The notes beneath the pieces were generated by a model. The model made no database searches. It had not been told where the DNA came from and saw only the letters and a program-made list of their open reading frames with translations. Shown one piece after another: positions 56,443-64,000 of a DNA stretch of 64,000 nt. Within the stretch, counting starts at the first letter, position 1, and each line of letters opens with the position of its first letter. The position numbers and the translations under genes were made by a program. The stretch is from Corynebacterium sp. HMSC036D02 (lineage in GTDB: Bacteria > Actinomycetota > Actinomycetes > Mycobacteriales > Mycobacteriaceae): contig NZ_KV827648.1 of assembly GCF_001836165.1 (NCBI RefSeq), forward strand, positions 151,076 to 215,075, in the 5' to 3' direction.

Positions 56443-58983
56443 GTGCGCCAAAGTTGGAAGATTTTTATTAGAGATGTAGCCAGGCTTGGCCGCGTCCCCA
56501 GGGCGTGGATCATCCTCATCGGGCTTATCATCACCCCCGCGTTGTATTCATGGGTGAACATCGCGGCTTTTCGTGACCCCTACGGCCATACCAACAACAT
56601 CAAGGTGGCCGTGGTCAACGAGGATAAGGGTGCTAACAACGAGCTGACGGGGAAGATAGATGTCGGCAGCGAGGTCATTGAGAAACTCAAAAAGAATGAC
56701 CAGCTAGGCTGGCAATTCCTCGAGCGCGACGAAGCCGAGAAAGCCCTTTTAGAGGGAGACGTGTATGCCTCGGTGACGATTCCTGAGGACTTTAGCGAGA
56801 ACCTCGTGAGCATGCTCGACGGGAAGTTCACGCAGCCCCAGTTGGTCTACCGCGTCAATGAGAAGAACAATGCCATCGCCGTGAAGATCACGGATGCCGG
56901 TGCCAAAGGTCTGGACAAGCAGATCACGGCGGCCTTCAAGGAGCAGGTGGCCACCGTCGCGGCGGAGAACATCAAGGACACCGGTACCGACTTCGAGCGA
57001 AAAGTCACGCGCGCGATGAACAACACTAGTTCGGCCTTCGGGGAGACCGCGCAGGAGATTGACGGCAACCGTGAGAACCTCGCGCGCATCCAGGGAAAGC
57101 TTGACGCCGCCGCTGATTCCACGTTGGGCGCCAAGTCCACGGTGGCTGATGTGAGTGCTGCGCTGGGCGACGCCCAAACCGCCCTCGCCGAGGTCTCCTC
57201 CCTAGTCGAGCAGGCCCAAGGGGGCATCGGTGACTTCACCGACCAGACCACCGGTGCCTTCGTCAGTGGTGCAAGTGCGGTGGCGGACGGTACCGCCAAG
57301 GCGCAGGAATCCATCGCGGATGTCACTGCGGGCCTGAACCAGGCCGGTGACCGTTTCGATTACGCCACGCAGCGGGCGAACACTGCTATTGATGCGAGCG
57401 CGGAGTCGATTGCGCAGCTCAAGGCGTTGCGCGATTCCGCAACGCTCTCGCCGCAGGTGGCCAAGGAGATCGATGACGCCATCCAGCGCCTCGATGAGGG
57501 CAATGAATCCAACCGCCAGCTGGTGGGGAACCTGAATGCGCTGAGCAAGGATACCCAGGCCGCAGCGGACAACGTGCAGGCAAGTGCGGAGGCCATCAAC
57601 CAGGCGGCGGCAGATACCAAGGCCACCTCGCAAACGCTGCGCGATACCGTGACCACCGCTGTGCCCGAAATCAACCGTGCCATGAGCAATCTGAGCTCCA
57701 TGGCGAGTGCTTTGAGCTCCACCCTGGAAGCTCAGAAGGGAACCATGCAGGAGGCCAATGGTCTCCTGGACGGCGTGGCCCAGCAGCTGCGCGCCACGAA
57801 GGACACCTTGTCCGATTTCGATACCAACCTCCTGGCCCTGCAGGACAGCCTGCGCGCTATGCAGGGCGATGTGGGTTCGCTGCGTGCCGCGATGAACTCC
57901 AAAGTCGTTCAAAATGTCACCGGGCTGGACGCGGAAGAAATCGGTAAATTCTTTGCGGAGCCCATCGAGCTGAAGACCGAAACCGTGTACCCGGTGGACA
58001 GCTACGGCTCCGCCATGGCGGCGCTGTTTACTAACCTCTCTCTGTGGATTGGTGCCTTCGTCCTCATGGTGATCTTCCGGGTTGAGGTCGATAAGGAGGG
58101 CTTCGACCGCATCACGGTGGGCCAGGCCTACTTGGGCCGCTTCCTCCTCATGGCCCTGATGGTCATCATCCAGGCCGTCACGGTGACCGTGGGTGATCTG
58201 CTCATCGGCGTGCAGACCGTGAACGCGCCTGCCTTCATTCTGACGGGCGTGCTCGTGGGGCTGGCCTACTTGAGCATTATCTATGGGTTGTCGACGTCGC
58301 TGGGGCACCTCGGCCGCGGCCTCTGCGTGGTCTTTGTCATTATCCAGATTCCGGGTGCTTCGGGCCTGTACCCGATTGAGCTGTTGCCCAACTTCTTCCA
58401 CACCATCTACCCACTACTGCCATTCACGTACGGCATCGATGCCATGCGTGAAACCATCGGTGGGTTCTACGGCAACCACTATTTCAAGAACATGGGCGTG
58501 CTCGCCTTCATGTTCATTCTGTTCTTCGTCTTCGGCCTGTTGCTGCGTAAGGCTTTGGCGCACTTCAACGTCATCTTTAACCGCGAGCTGCGGGATACCG
58601 AGCTCTTTGACTATGAAAATGTGCAGGTTGTCGGCTCCGGCTACCGCATCGCGGACGTCATCCAGGCGTTGGATAGCCGCAGTGGTCTGAAGAAAGATTT
58701 GGACCGCCGCGCGCATGACTGGGGCTACTGGCTCAAGCTGGTGGCCATCGCCGGTGTTATCGGAGTGGTGATCCTCATCGTCGTCTCGGGTCTCTTGCCC
58801 GACCAGAAGCCGCTGCTTCTGGCTATTTGGACGGCATGGTGCTTCCTCATCATTATCGCCGCGGTCACCCTGGACTACCTACGCATCAGTCTGAAGCAGT
58901 CCGCAGAGCTGGTGACGTTGGATGAGGATGACATCAAACATCCGGCTCGCATCGGGGCCGACTCCACGGAGGGGGATAACTAA
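56443..58983 (+). CDS. YhgE/Pip domain membrane protein, first of a pair
   Basis: This 846-residue protein has one N-terminal membrane helix (about residues 23-45), a long extracytoplasmic helical region rich in Ala, Thr, Ser and Gln (about 160-500, likely coiled coil) and about six C-terminal membrane helices of the ABC-2/YhgE type. This is the layout of YhgE/Pip (phage infection protein) and EsaA-like proteins; Pip serves as a phage receptor in lactococci, but cellular roles are unclear. GTG 56443 is 7 nt after TACACT. The TAA overlaps the ATG of a related gene. Confidence 0.85.
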   Translation: MRQSWKIFIRDVARLGRVPRAWIILIGLIITPALYSWVNIAAFRDPYGHTNNIKVAVVNEDKGANNELTGKIDVGSEVIEKLKKNDQLGWQFLERDEAEKALLEGDVYASVTIPEDFSENLVSMLDGKFTQPQLVYRVNEKNNAIAVKITDAGAKGLDKQITAAFKEQVATVAAENIKDTGTDFERKVTRAMNNTSSAFGETAQEIDGNRENLARIQGKLDAAADSTLGAKSTVADVSAALGDAQTALAEVSSLVEQAQGGIGDFTDQTTGAFVSGASAVADGTAKAQESIADVTAGLNQAGDRFDYATQRANTAIDASAESIAQLKALRDSATLSPQVAKEIDDAIQRLDEGNESNRQLVGNLNALSKDTQAAADNVQASAEAINQAAADTKATSQTLRDTVTTAVPEINRAMSNLSSMASALSSTLEAQKGTMQEANGLLDGVAQQLRATKDTLSDFDTNLLALQDSLRAMQGDVGSLRAAMNSKVVQNVTGLDAEEIGKFFAEPIELKTETVYPVDSYGSAMAALFTNLSLWIGAFVLMVIFRVEVDKEGFDRITVGQAYLGRFLLMALMVIIQAVTVTVGDLLIGVQTVNAPAFILTGVLVGLAYLSIIYGLSTSLGHLGRGLCVVFVIIQIPGASGLYPIELLPNFFHTIYPLLPFTYGIDAMRETIGGFYGNHYFKNMGVLAFMFILFFVFGLLLRKALAHFNVIFNRELRDTELFDYENVQVVGSGYRIADVIQALDSRSGLKKDLDRRAHDWGYWLKLVAIAGVIGVVILIVVSGLLPDQKPLLLAIWTAWCFLIIIAAVTLDYLRISLKQSAELVTLDEDDIKHPARIGADSTEGDN

Positions 58984-61031
58984 TGCGTGGAACACTCGAT
59001 CTTTTCGTCAACGACATGCGCACCGCATGCCGCAACGTGATGAGCACGGTGATGCTCGTGGGCCTCGTCGTTATCCCGATGCTGTTCACCTGGTTTAACG
59101 TTCTGGCCAGCTGGGATCCCTTCGATAACACCAGCCAGCTCAAGGTGGCGGTGGCTAGCAAGGACACCGGCTATAAAAGCGATCTGTTGCCGGTGCCCAT
59201 CAACGTCGGCGACCAGGTGCTCAATGAGCTACGTGCAAACGAGCAGCTGGATTGGGTTGTGACGACTTCCGATGAGGCGATTGAAGGTACCAAGTCCGGT
59301 GAGTATTACGCAGCCATCGTGCTGCCGGAAGACTTCAGTACCGACATGATGAACTTCTACACGGATGGTTCCCAGCCCGCGGATTTATCCTTCTATATGA
59401 ATGAGAAGAAGAACGCGCTGGCGCCGAAGATCACCGGTCAAGGCGCAGAGGGCGTGTCGGCTCAAGTGGCTGAAGCTTTCACCACGACGGTCGGTGACGT
59501 CTCCTTCGATCTGGTCACCTCACTCTCCGATTTCTTGAGCCAGGGTGATACCAAGGCTGTGTTGGACCGGATGCAGGCGCGCGCGGATGGCGTGCAGACC
59601 CAGCTCGATATGGCCGCCCGTACCGCGCGCTCCCTGGCTGGACTCGTGGATACCGCGGTTCCGCTCATGGAAAGCGCCCAGCGCATTGCGGACTCGGCGG
59701 ACCTAGAGCTGCCGGAGGTTCAGTCCTCCTCGCTCAGCATTTCCACGGACGCCCTGCAGCAATCCCTCGATGCCACCAGCGCTAGTTATGACGTGGTGCG
59801 CCAACGCATTGATGCGCTTTACGCCGACGCCTCCGCCTCCCGCGCCGACCGCGTCGCCACGCTCAACACCTTGGCCGGCCAGGTAGAAGGCACCATCGCT
59901 CAGTATCAGAACCTGCACGGACACATCGAGGCCCTGCCGCTTCCTGCCGGGGATAAGGAGAAGGCGCTCAGCCGTATCGAGGAGGCCATCGACGCTCAGC
60001 GCACTCTCCACGCGCGCCTCACGGCGGCCGCGAACGCTCCCGAACCCACGAAGCCGGATCTCTCCAGCCTCGATGATGCCAAGAAGGCAGTGGAGGGAAT
60101 CTCCACCTCCGGTCTGCGTGAATCCCTGCGCGCGCTGCAGGATTCCCTGGGCCAGGTGAGCGCGGATCTGGATACCGCGAAGACTCCCGTCACCATTGAT
60201 TCCTCTTCCCTGACGGATGCTCGGGATGCGGTACAGAAGCTCGCCTCTGGCCTGCAGGATAAGGCCAACAAGTTCGGCGACCTGCGGAAGGATATCGACT
60301 CCGCTGCGGCATCTGGTGACCTGAAGAAGTTGGCGGACCTCATTGGTTCCGATCCGGATGCCTTGGCGCGTGCGATTGCGGCGCCGGTGGACGTCGACAG
60401 GCAAGCGGTCTACCCGGTTAAGAGCTTCGGCGCCGGCATGACGCCGATGTACACGGCGCTGGCGCTGTGGGTGGGTGCGCTGCTGACTGCGGTGAGCGTG
60501 CGCACGGATGTGGTGGATAAGGATACATATTCGCCGATGCAGCGCTTCTTCGGCCGCTTCGGAATGTTTGCCGCGGTTGGCCTCGTGCAGTCGACGATGC
60601 TGATTCTGGGCCTCATCTTCTTCGTGGGCATTGAGCCCGCGCACCCGATTCTCATGCTGTTGGCGGGCTGGGTTAGCTCGCTCATCTTTATGCTGATTTG
60701 CTACACGTTCGTGGTCTCCTTCGCCAACGCGGGCAAAGCCTTGGCGGTGCTCATGCTGGTGGTCCAAGTATCGTCGTCGGGCGGTGCCTACCCCTTGCAG
60801 GTGCTCCCGGACTGGTTCCAGAACATTAGCCCCTGGTTGCCAGCGACCTACACCATCCGTGCACTCCGCGCGGCCATCGCCGGAACCTACCACGGTGATT
60901 TCTGGCTCTCCCTGTTCGCTCTCTTGCTCTTTGCCGTACCGATGCTCATTCTGGGCGTGGTCTTCCACAAACCGCTGGAGAAATTCACCAACGGCTGGGT
61001 GGAGACCTTGGAGAAGACCAAGCTGATGTAG
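58983..61031 (+). CDS. YhgE/Pip domain membrane protein, second of a pair
   Basis: This 682-residue paralogue of the previous gene product has the same plan: one N-terminal membrane helix, a helical extracytoplasmic region (about 190-470) and about six C-terminal membrane helices (FFGRFGMFAAVGLVQSTMLI region onward). TAATG joins the two genes, so they are translationally coupled and should form a heteromer. Its N-terminal YhgE domain (FDNTSQLKVAVASKDTGYKS) matches the first protein's equivalent. The function is unknown. Confidence 0.85.
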   Translation: MRGTLDLFVNDMRTACRNVMSTVMLVGLVVIPMLFTWFNVLASWDPFDNTSQLKVAVASKDTGYKSDLLPVPINVGDQVLNELRANEQLDWVVTTSDEAIEGTKSGEYYAAIVLPEDFSTDMMNFYTDGSQPADLSFYMNEKKNALAPKITGQGAEGVSAQVAEAFTTTVGDVSFDLVTSLSDFLSQGDTKAVLDRMQARADGVQTQLDMAARTARSLAGLVDTAVPLMESAQRIADSADLELPEVQSSSLSISTDALQQSLDATSASYDVVRQRIDALYADASASRADRVATLNTLAGQVEGTIAQYQNLHGHIEALPLPAGDKEKALSRIEEAIDAQRTLHARLTAAANAPEPTKPDLSSLDDAKKAVEGISTSGLRESLRALQDSLGQVSADLDTAKTPVTIDSSSLTDARDAVQKLASGLQDKANKFGDLRKDIDSAAASGDLKKLADLIGSDPDALARAIAAPVDVDRQAVYPVKSFGAGMTPMYTALALWVGALLTAVSVRTDVVDKDTYSPMQRFFGRFGMFAAVGLVQSTMLILGLIFFVGIEPAHPILMLLAGWVSSLIFMLICYTFVVSFANAGKALAVLMLVVQVSSSGGAYPLQVLPDWFQNISPWLPATYTIRALRAAIAGTYHGDFWLSLFALLLFAVPMLILGVVFHKPLEKFTNGWVETLEKTKLM

Positions 61032-61123
61032 CGCTCCGCCGATGCTATTTACATAAAACTGTGGAGATATTCACAGGTTTGTGGGGTCCCGTGAAACGGC
61101 GCCCAGCGGTAGGCTGAACCGCT
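61032..61123 (+). promoter_or_regulatory. Promoter region of the potassium uptake operon
   Basis: TAGGCT at 61110-61115 lies 8 nt before the GTG at 61124, predicting a leaderless mRNA. I saw no ydaO-type c-di-AMP riboswitch in the 92-bp gap. Confidence 0.5.
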
Positions 61124-62488
61124 GTGAAACGCGGTCACTTCCTGGGCCCAGCTCGGCTCACCGCCGTGGGCTTTATCCTGCTCATCCTCGTGGGAACGCT
61201 GCTGCTGATGCTGCCGATTTCCGCCAATGTGCCGCAGTGGACTCCGTTCCTGCCGGCACTCTTTACGGCAACCTCGGCGGTCTCCTTGACGGGTCTCGTC
61301 GTGGAGGACACCGGTACCTATTGGACGTCCTTCGGCCAAGCGGTCATCATCGCGCTCATCCAGCTGGGCGGCCTCGGCATTATGAGCCTGGCATCGCTAT
61401 CAGGCATGCTTCTGACCGGTCGCATCAGTTTCAAAGCCCGCCGGACCATGGCGGCGGAAGGTCGTGCTGTGGCTTCCGGCGGCATTCGGCATGCCCTGCT
61501 GCTCACCCTGATGATGACTCTGATCTGCGAGGCCACAGTTGCCGTGTTCATCGGTGTGCGCCTAGCCACCGAACACGGCGTGGCACCAGGGCGCGCGGTG
61601 TGGGAAGGTATCTTCCACGCTATTTCAGCCTTCAACAACGCCGGGTTCAGTACCTATTCAGACAGCGTCATTTCCTTCGCCGCCGATGGCTGGATTTTGA
61701 TTCCTCTCGCCTTCGCCCTGATTGTCGGTGGTCTGGGCTATCCCTTGCTGGCGGAGTTCGTGCGACGGGCCCGCGCACGGCTAACGCGCTGGCGCGGCGG
61801 CACGCCCCGCATTCACCGCATGTCCATGACCGCCCGGATGACGTTGGGCGCCACCGCGTTCTTGCTGCTGGGTGGCACCGTGGTCTTCTTCCTCTCCGAG
61901 GGCTCCGGTGTGCTGCATGGGATGCCGCTGGGCCAGAAGCTGATCAACGCCTTCTTCATGAGCGCTTCGCCCCGAACGGCAGGTTTTAACGCCATCGATT
62001 ACGGTGAGGCGCACCCGTTGACGCTGATGGTGACGGACATCTTGATGTTTATCGGCGGTGGCTCCGCCGGTACTGCGGGCGGCATCAAGGTCACCACCAC
62101 ATGCGTTCTGGGCGCCGCGATGATCTCGGAATTCTTGGGCCGGGAGGACACCTCCATCGGGCACCGGCGTCTGCCGCTGTCCACCTTCCGCCAAGCCCTC
62201 GCGCTCACGGCCGCCGGAATGGTGGTCGTGGCCCTCGGCGTGGCGACGCTGCGCATCTGGGACCCCGAGTTCACCGCGGACCAGGTCACCTTTGAGGTGA
62301 TGTCCGCCTTCGCCACCGTGGGTTTGTCCACGGGCATTACCGCAAGTTTGTCAGCACCATCGCAGCTCATGCTGTGTCTCATCATGTACGTTGGCCGCGT
62401 AGGACCCACCACCTTCGTGGCGGCACTGGCCGCCCGGACCATTACCCTGCGCTACCGCTACCCAGAAGAAAGGCCGTTCATTGGCTAA
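61124..62488 (+). CDS. K+ uptake channel subunit TrkH/KtrB
   Basis: This 454-residue K+ translocating subunit has four pore-loop repeats. Selectivity-filter glycines occur in ATSAVSLTGLVVEDT, AFNNAGFSTY, SASPRTAGFNAID and FATVGLSTGITA. The size fits KtrB better than TrkH (about 480). It needs a cytoplasmic RCK partner, encoded next. GTG 61124 follows TAGGCT by 8 nt. The pair would be a Na+- or H+-coupled potassium importer at the plasma membrane. Confidence 0.92.
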   Translation: MKRGHFLGPARLTAVGFILLILVGTLLLMLPISANVPQWTPFLPALFTATSAVSLTGLVVEDTGTYWTSFGQAVIIALIQLGGLGIMSLASLSGMLLTGRISFKARRTMAAEGRAVASGGIRHALLLTLMMTLICEATVAVFIGVRLATEHGVAPGRAVWEGIFHAISAFNNAGFSTYSDSVISFAADGWILIPLAFALIVGGLGYPLLAEFVRRARARLTRWRGGTPRIHRMSMTARMTLGATAFLLLGGTVVFFLSEGSGVLHGMPLGQKLINAFFMSASPRTAGFNAIDYGEAHPLTLMVTDILMFIGGGSAGTAGGIKVTTTCVLGAAMISEFLGREDTSIGHRRLPLSTFRQALALTAAGMVVVALGVATLRIWDPEFTADQVTFEVMSAFATVGLSTGITASLSAPSQLMLCLIMYVGRVGPTTFVAALAARTITLRYRYPEERPFIG

Positions 62489-63173
62489 CATGTTCAGCGC
62501 CCTGCGGCGCGAAAAGTCTTCTATTAATATCCCACCGGTCGTCGTCATTGGCATGGGCCGGTTTGGTTCTTCCCTGGCCCGCGAGCTGATGGAGCACGGC
62601 GTGGAGGTCCTCGGTATCGATGCTGAGGAGAAACACGTGCGCGAGCACGCCGCGTACCTTACCGAGGCGGTGACCGCCGATACTACCGACGCCGAGGCCC
62701 TTCGCCAGCTCGGCGTCGATGAGGTAGAGCGAGTGGTAGTGGCCATCGGTTCGGATCTGGAGGATTCCATCCTTACGGCCTCCAACCTCGTGGAGCTCGG
62801 GGTGAGCGATATCTGGGCCAAGGCTGATTCAGATGCTCATGCCCGTATCCTGCGCCAACTCGGAGTGCACCACGTGATTCGCCCAGAGCGCGATACGGGT
62901 CGCCGCGTGGCGCACCTGTTGGGCGGACGCTTCGAGGACTTTGCGGAGATCGCCACCGACTATGGTGTGACGGCGATGACCCCGCCGGCGTCGATTAGCA
63001 AGCGCCCGCTCAACCTCCACCAGGTGTGGAAGGAGCACAACGTTCAGCTCATTTCTCGCTGTGAGGGCCCGGGCCAATGGCGCCCGCTTGTCGACGGCAC
63101 CGAGCTCACCCACCGCGACCTCATCGTCGTCGCTGGTAGCCCTGCGGATCTGGAGGCCTTCTCGCAGTCCTAG
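62481..63173 (+). CDS. RCK-domain K+ uptake regulator TrkA/KtrA
   Basis: This 230-residue protein has an RCK-N Rossmann domain (VVVIGMGRFGSSLARELMEHG, with the acidic residue IDAEE that selects NAD(H)) and an RCK-C domain (about 145-230). It gates the TrkH/KtrB channel through nucleotide binding. The TTG at 62481 overlaps the channel gene and has GAAAGG 8 nt upstream; ATG 62490 is the other possible start. The gene order equals ktrBA-type operons. Confidence 0.9.
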   Translation: MANMFSALRREKSSINIPPVVVIGMGRFGSSLARELMEHGVEVLGIDAEEKHVREHAAYLTEAVTADTTDAEALRQLGVDEVERVVVAIGSDLEDSILTASNLVELGVSDIWAKADSDAHARILRQLGVHHVIRPERDTGRRVAHLLGGRFEDFAEIATDYGVTAMTPPASISKRPLNLHQVWKEHNVQLISRCEGPGQWRPLVDGTELTHRDLIVVAGSPADLEAFSQS

Positions 63174-63233
63174 TCGGCGCGCTCTGGGCGCCTCACACTG
63201 TGGAGCGAGGAGCGGGGCGCTACAGTAGCGCCT

Positions 63234-63596
63234 ATGACGAAGGCACGTTTCCCGGGCTCGGTGTATGGAACAGGGGAGGAACCCGACCCGCGCTTCAGCA
63301 TGGCTAATGAGCGCACCTTTTTGGCGTGGATCCGCACGTCATTGGCCTTTATCGCGGGTGGCGTGGCTCTGGAGACCTTCGAGTTGCCGCTGAACACCAC
63401 GCTGACTCGCGTCGTCTCCGTCATCATGCTGATCGTGGCCATCATCCTGCCGGCGGTGGCGTGGTTTCACTGGGGTGCCTCTGAGCGCGCGATGCGCCAT
63501 GGGCGTCCGCTCCCGGCTAGCCCGGCGTTGGCGCTGATTGTCGGCGTGGTGATCCTTATTGGCCTGATGATTCTGGTGGGCGAGCTGCTAGCGTGA
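63234..63596 (+). CDS. DUF202/YidH family membrane protein
   Basis: This 120-residue protein has three membrane helices. DPRFSMANERTFLAWIRTSLAFIAGG is the DUF202 signature (E-R-T-x-L-A-W-x-R-T), shared with VTC-complex C-terminal domains and E. coli YidH. The function is unknown. TACAGT lies 7 nt before ATG 63234. The GTG of a second DUF202 protein overlaps its end. Confidence 0.88.
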   Translation: MTKARFPGSVYGTGEEPDPRFSMANERTFLAWIRTSLAFIAGGVALETFELPLNTTLTRVVSVIMLIVAIILPAVAWFHWGASERAMRHGRPLPASPALALIVGVVILIGLMILVGELLA

Positions 63597-63892
63597 GCGA
63601 ACTTTTTGATCCCGGCCTCCAACCCGAGCGCACCCGCTTAGCCTGGCAGCGCACGGGGCTTGCAGGCCTCATCGCGGGGCTGCTCGTCGTGCGCTCCATT
63701 GCGCCATGGGCCGCGCTGATTGTTGGGGTAGTGGTGGCGGTGGTGCTGTGGTTGGCCACCACCAAGCTCCGCGACGCTGACGAGATCCTGGCCCGGGCTG
63801 CGTCGCCCGCCCTGCCCGGTGCCCCGGCGCTTGCCGCCGTTGCGCTGGGGACGATGCTTCTTGGGGTGGTTGCTTTCTTCGCGCTGTGGTAG
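63593..63892 (+). CDS. DUF202/YidG-like membrane protein
   Basis: This 99-residue protein has three membrane helices. GLQPERTRLAWQRTGLAGLIAG matches the same E-R-T-x-L-A-W-x-R-T signature as its neighbour. It starts at GTG 63593, overlapping the upstream stop (GTGA). It corresponds to the E. coli YidG/YidH gene pair, suggesting a heteromeric membrane complex of unknown role. Confidence 0.86.
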   Translation: MSELFDPGLQPERTRLAWQRTGLAGLIAGLLVVRSIAPWAALIVGVVVAVVLWLATTKLRDADEILARAASPALPGAPALAAVALGTMLLGVVAFFALW

Positions 63893-63910
63893 CACCAAAA
63901 CCCAAACCCC

Positions 63911-64000
63911 CAGACCTCGATCCCGAAACTCCCTGGTGGACGGTAGGGCGTCGGCAAGCGCTTGGCGACGCCCACCTGCAGGTTGCGGGATCGAGGTCTG
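63911..64000. repeat. Long imperfect palindrome at the window edge
   Basis: CAGACCTCGATCCCG (63911-63925) is perfectly inverted at 63986-64000. Inside, GGGCGTC / GACGCCC flank a core AAGCGCTT, so the DNA or RNA could form one long hairpin with an asymmetric bulge of about 8 nt. There is no T tract. It may be a dispersed repeat, a MITE or a terminator for the DUF202 pair. The sequence is cut by the window, so the full element may be longer. Confidence 0.6.

Noticed and set aside
61032..61123. c-di-AMP riboswitch before the K+ uptake genes
   Set aside because: The gap is only 92 bp and no ydaO-type core was visible; a leaderless promoter explains it.
1..64000. CRISPR array or cas genes
   Set aside because: No regularly spaced identical repeats and no Cas-like proteins were found.

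Overview
The window is a GC-rich actinobacterial chromosome segment, almost certainly from a Corynebacterium. The main evidence is a set of arabinogalactan genes in corynebacterial form: one Emb-type arabinosyltransferase, AftA, DprE1/DprE2, GtrA-like proteins, GlfT1 and a Wzm/Wzt exporter. It is supported by a very large share of apparently leaderless genes (a TANNNT -10 box 6-8 nt before the start codon) and an MntR-like box before an Nramp gene. I cannot fix the species from sequence alone; a skin-type Corynebacterium is plausible.

Layout. 1-16 kb: metabolic and transport genes (SulP end, ferritin, HAD-like protein, ROK regulator, LOG, DUF885, AbrB and TauE transporters, HrpB helicase, acetyltransferase, a frameshifted flavin reductase, SDR, LysE), then a tightly overlapping S4-VOC-ATL-SMR-SMR operon and a DUF222/HNH protein. 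16-21 kb: a secreted beta-lactamase-fold protein, PrsW-like protease, M13 peptidase and an alpha/beta hydrolase. 21-37 kb: the cell-wall arabinan/galactan region (emb, aftA, dprE2, dprE1, two gtrA genes, glfT1, wzt, wzm), with a lysine-less aminotransferase-like protein and two oxidoreductases. 38-41 kb: tRNA-Ser(TGA), small accessory genes, a YefM/YoeB pair and a sirtuin. 41-45 kb: molybdenum cofactor genes (moeB, moaE, mog, moeA, moaD). 45.5-51 kb: an aroP-ipdC-pat operon with a divergent PucR regulator, suggesting import, transamination and decarboxylation of aromatic amino acids. 51-55 kb: an accessory island after tRNA-Ser(GCT), with toxin-antitoxin remnants, a TetR/DoxX pair and a cassette of tiny ORFs between duplicated Nudix gene ends. 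55-64 kb: mntH, paired YhgE/Pip membrane proteins, a K+ uptake pair, two DUF202 proteins, and a large hairpin at the window edge.

Genome-scale patterns are as notable as single genes. About thirty starts fit a leaderless TANNNT-(6-8 nt)-start rule, and three divergent pairs pack both promoters into 22-42 bp. Six convergent pairs overlap by exactly their stop codons. Two minus-strand genes (moeB and a Nudix gene) have a duplicated 3' end just downstream, with a small accessory cassette between intact gene and duplicate. No rRNA, CRISPR array, intact IS element or prophage was seen.
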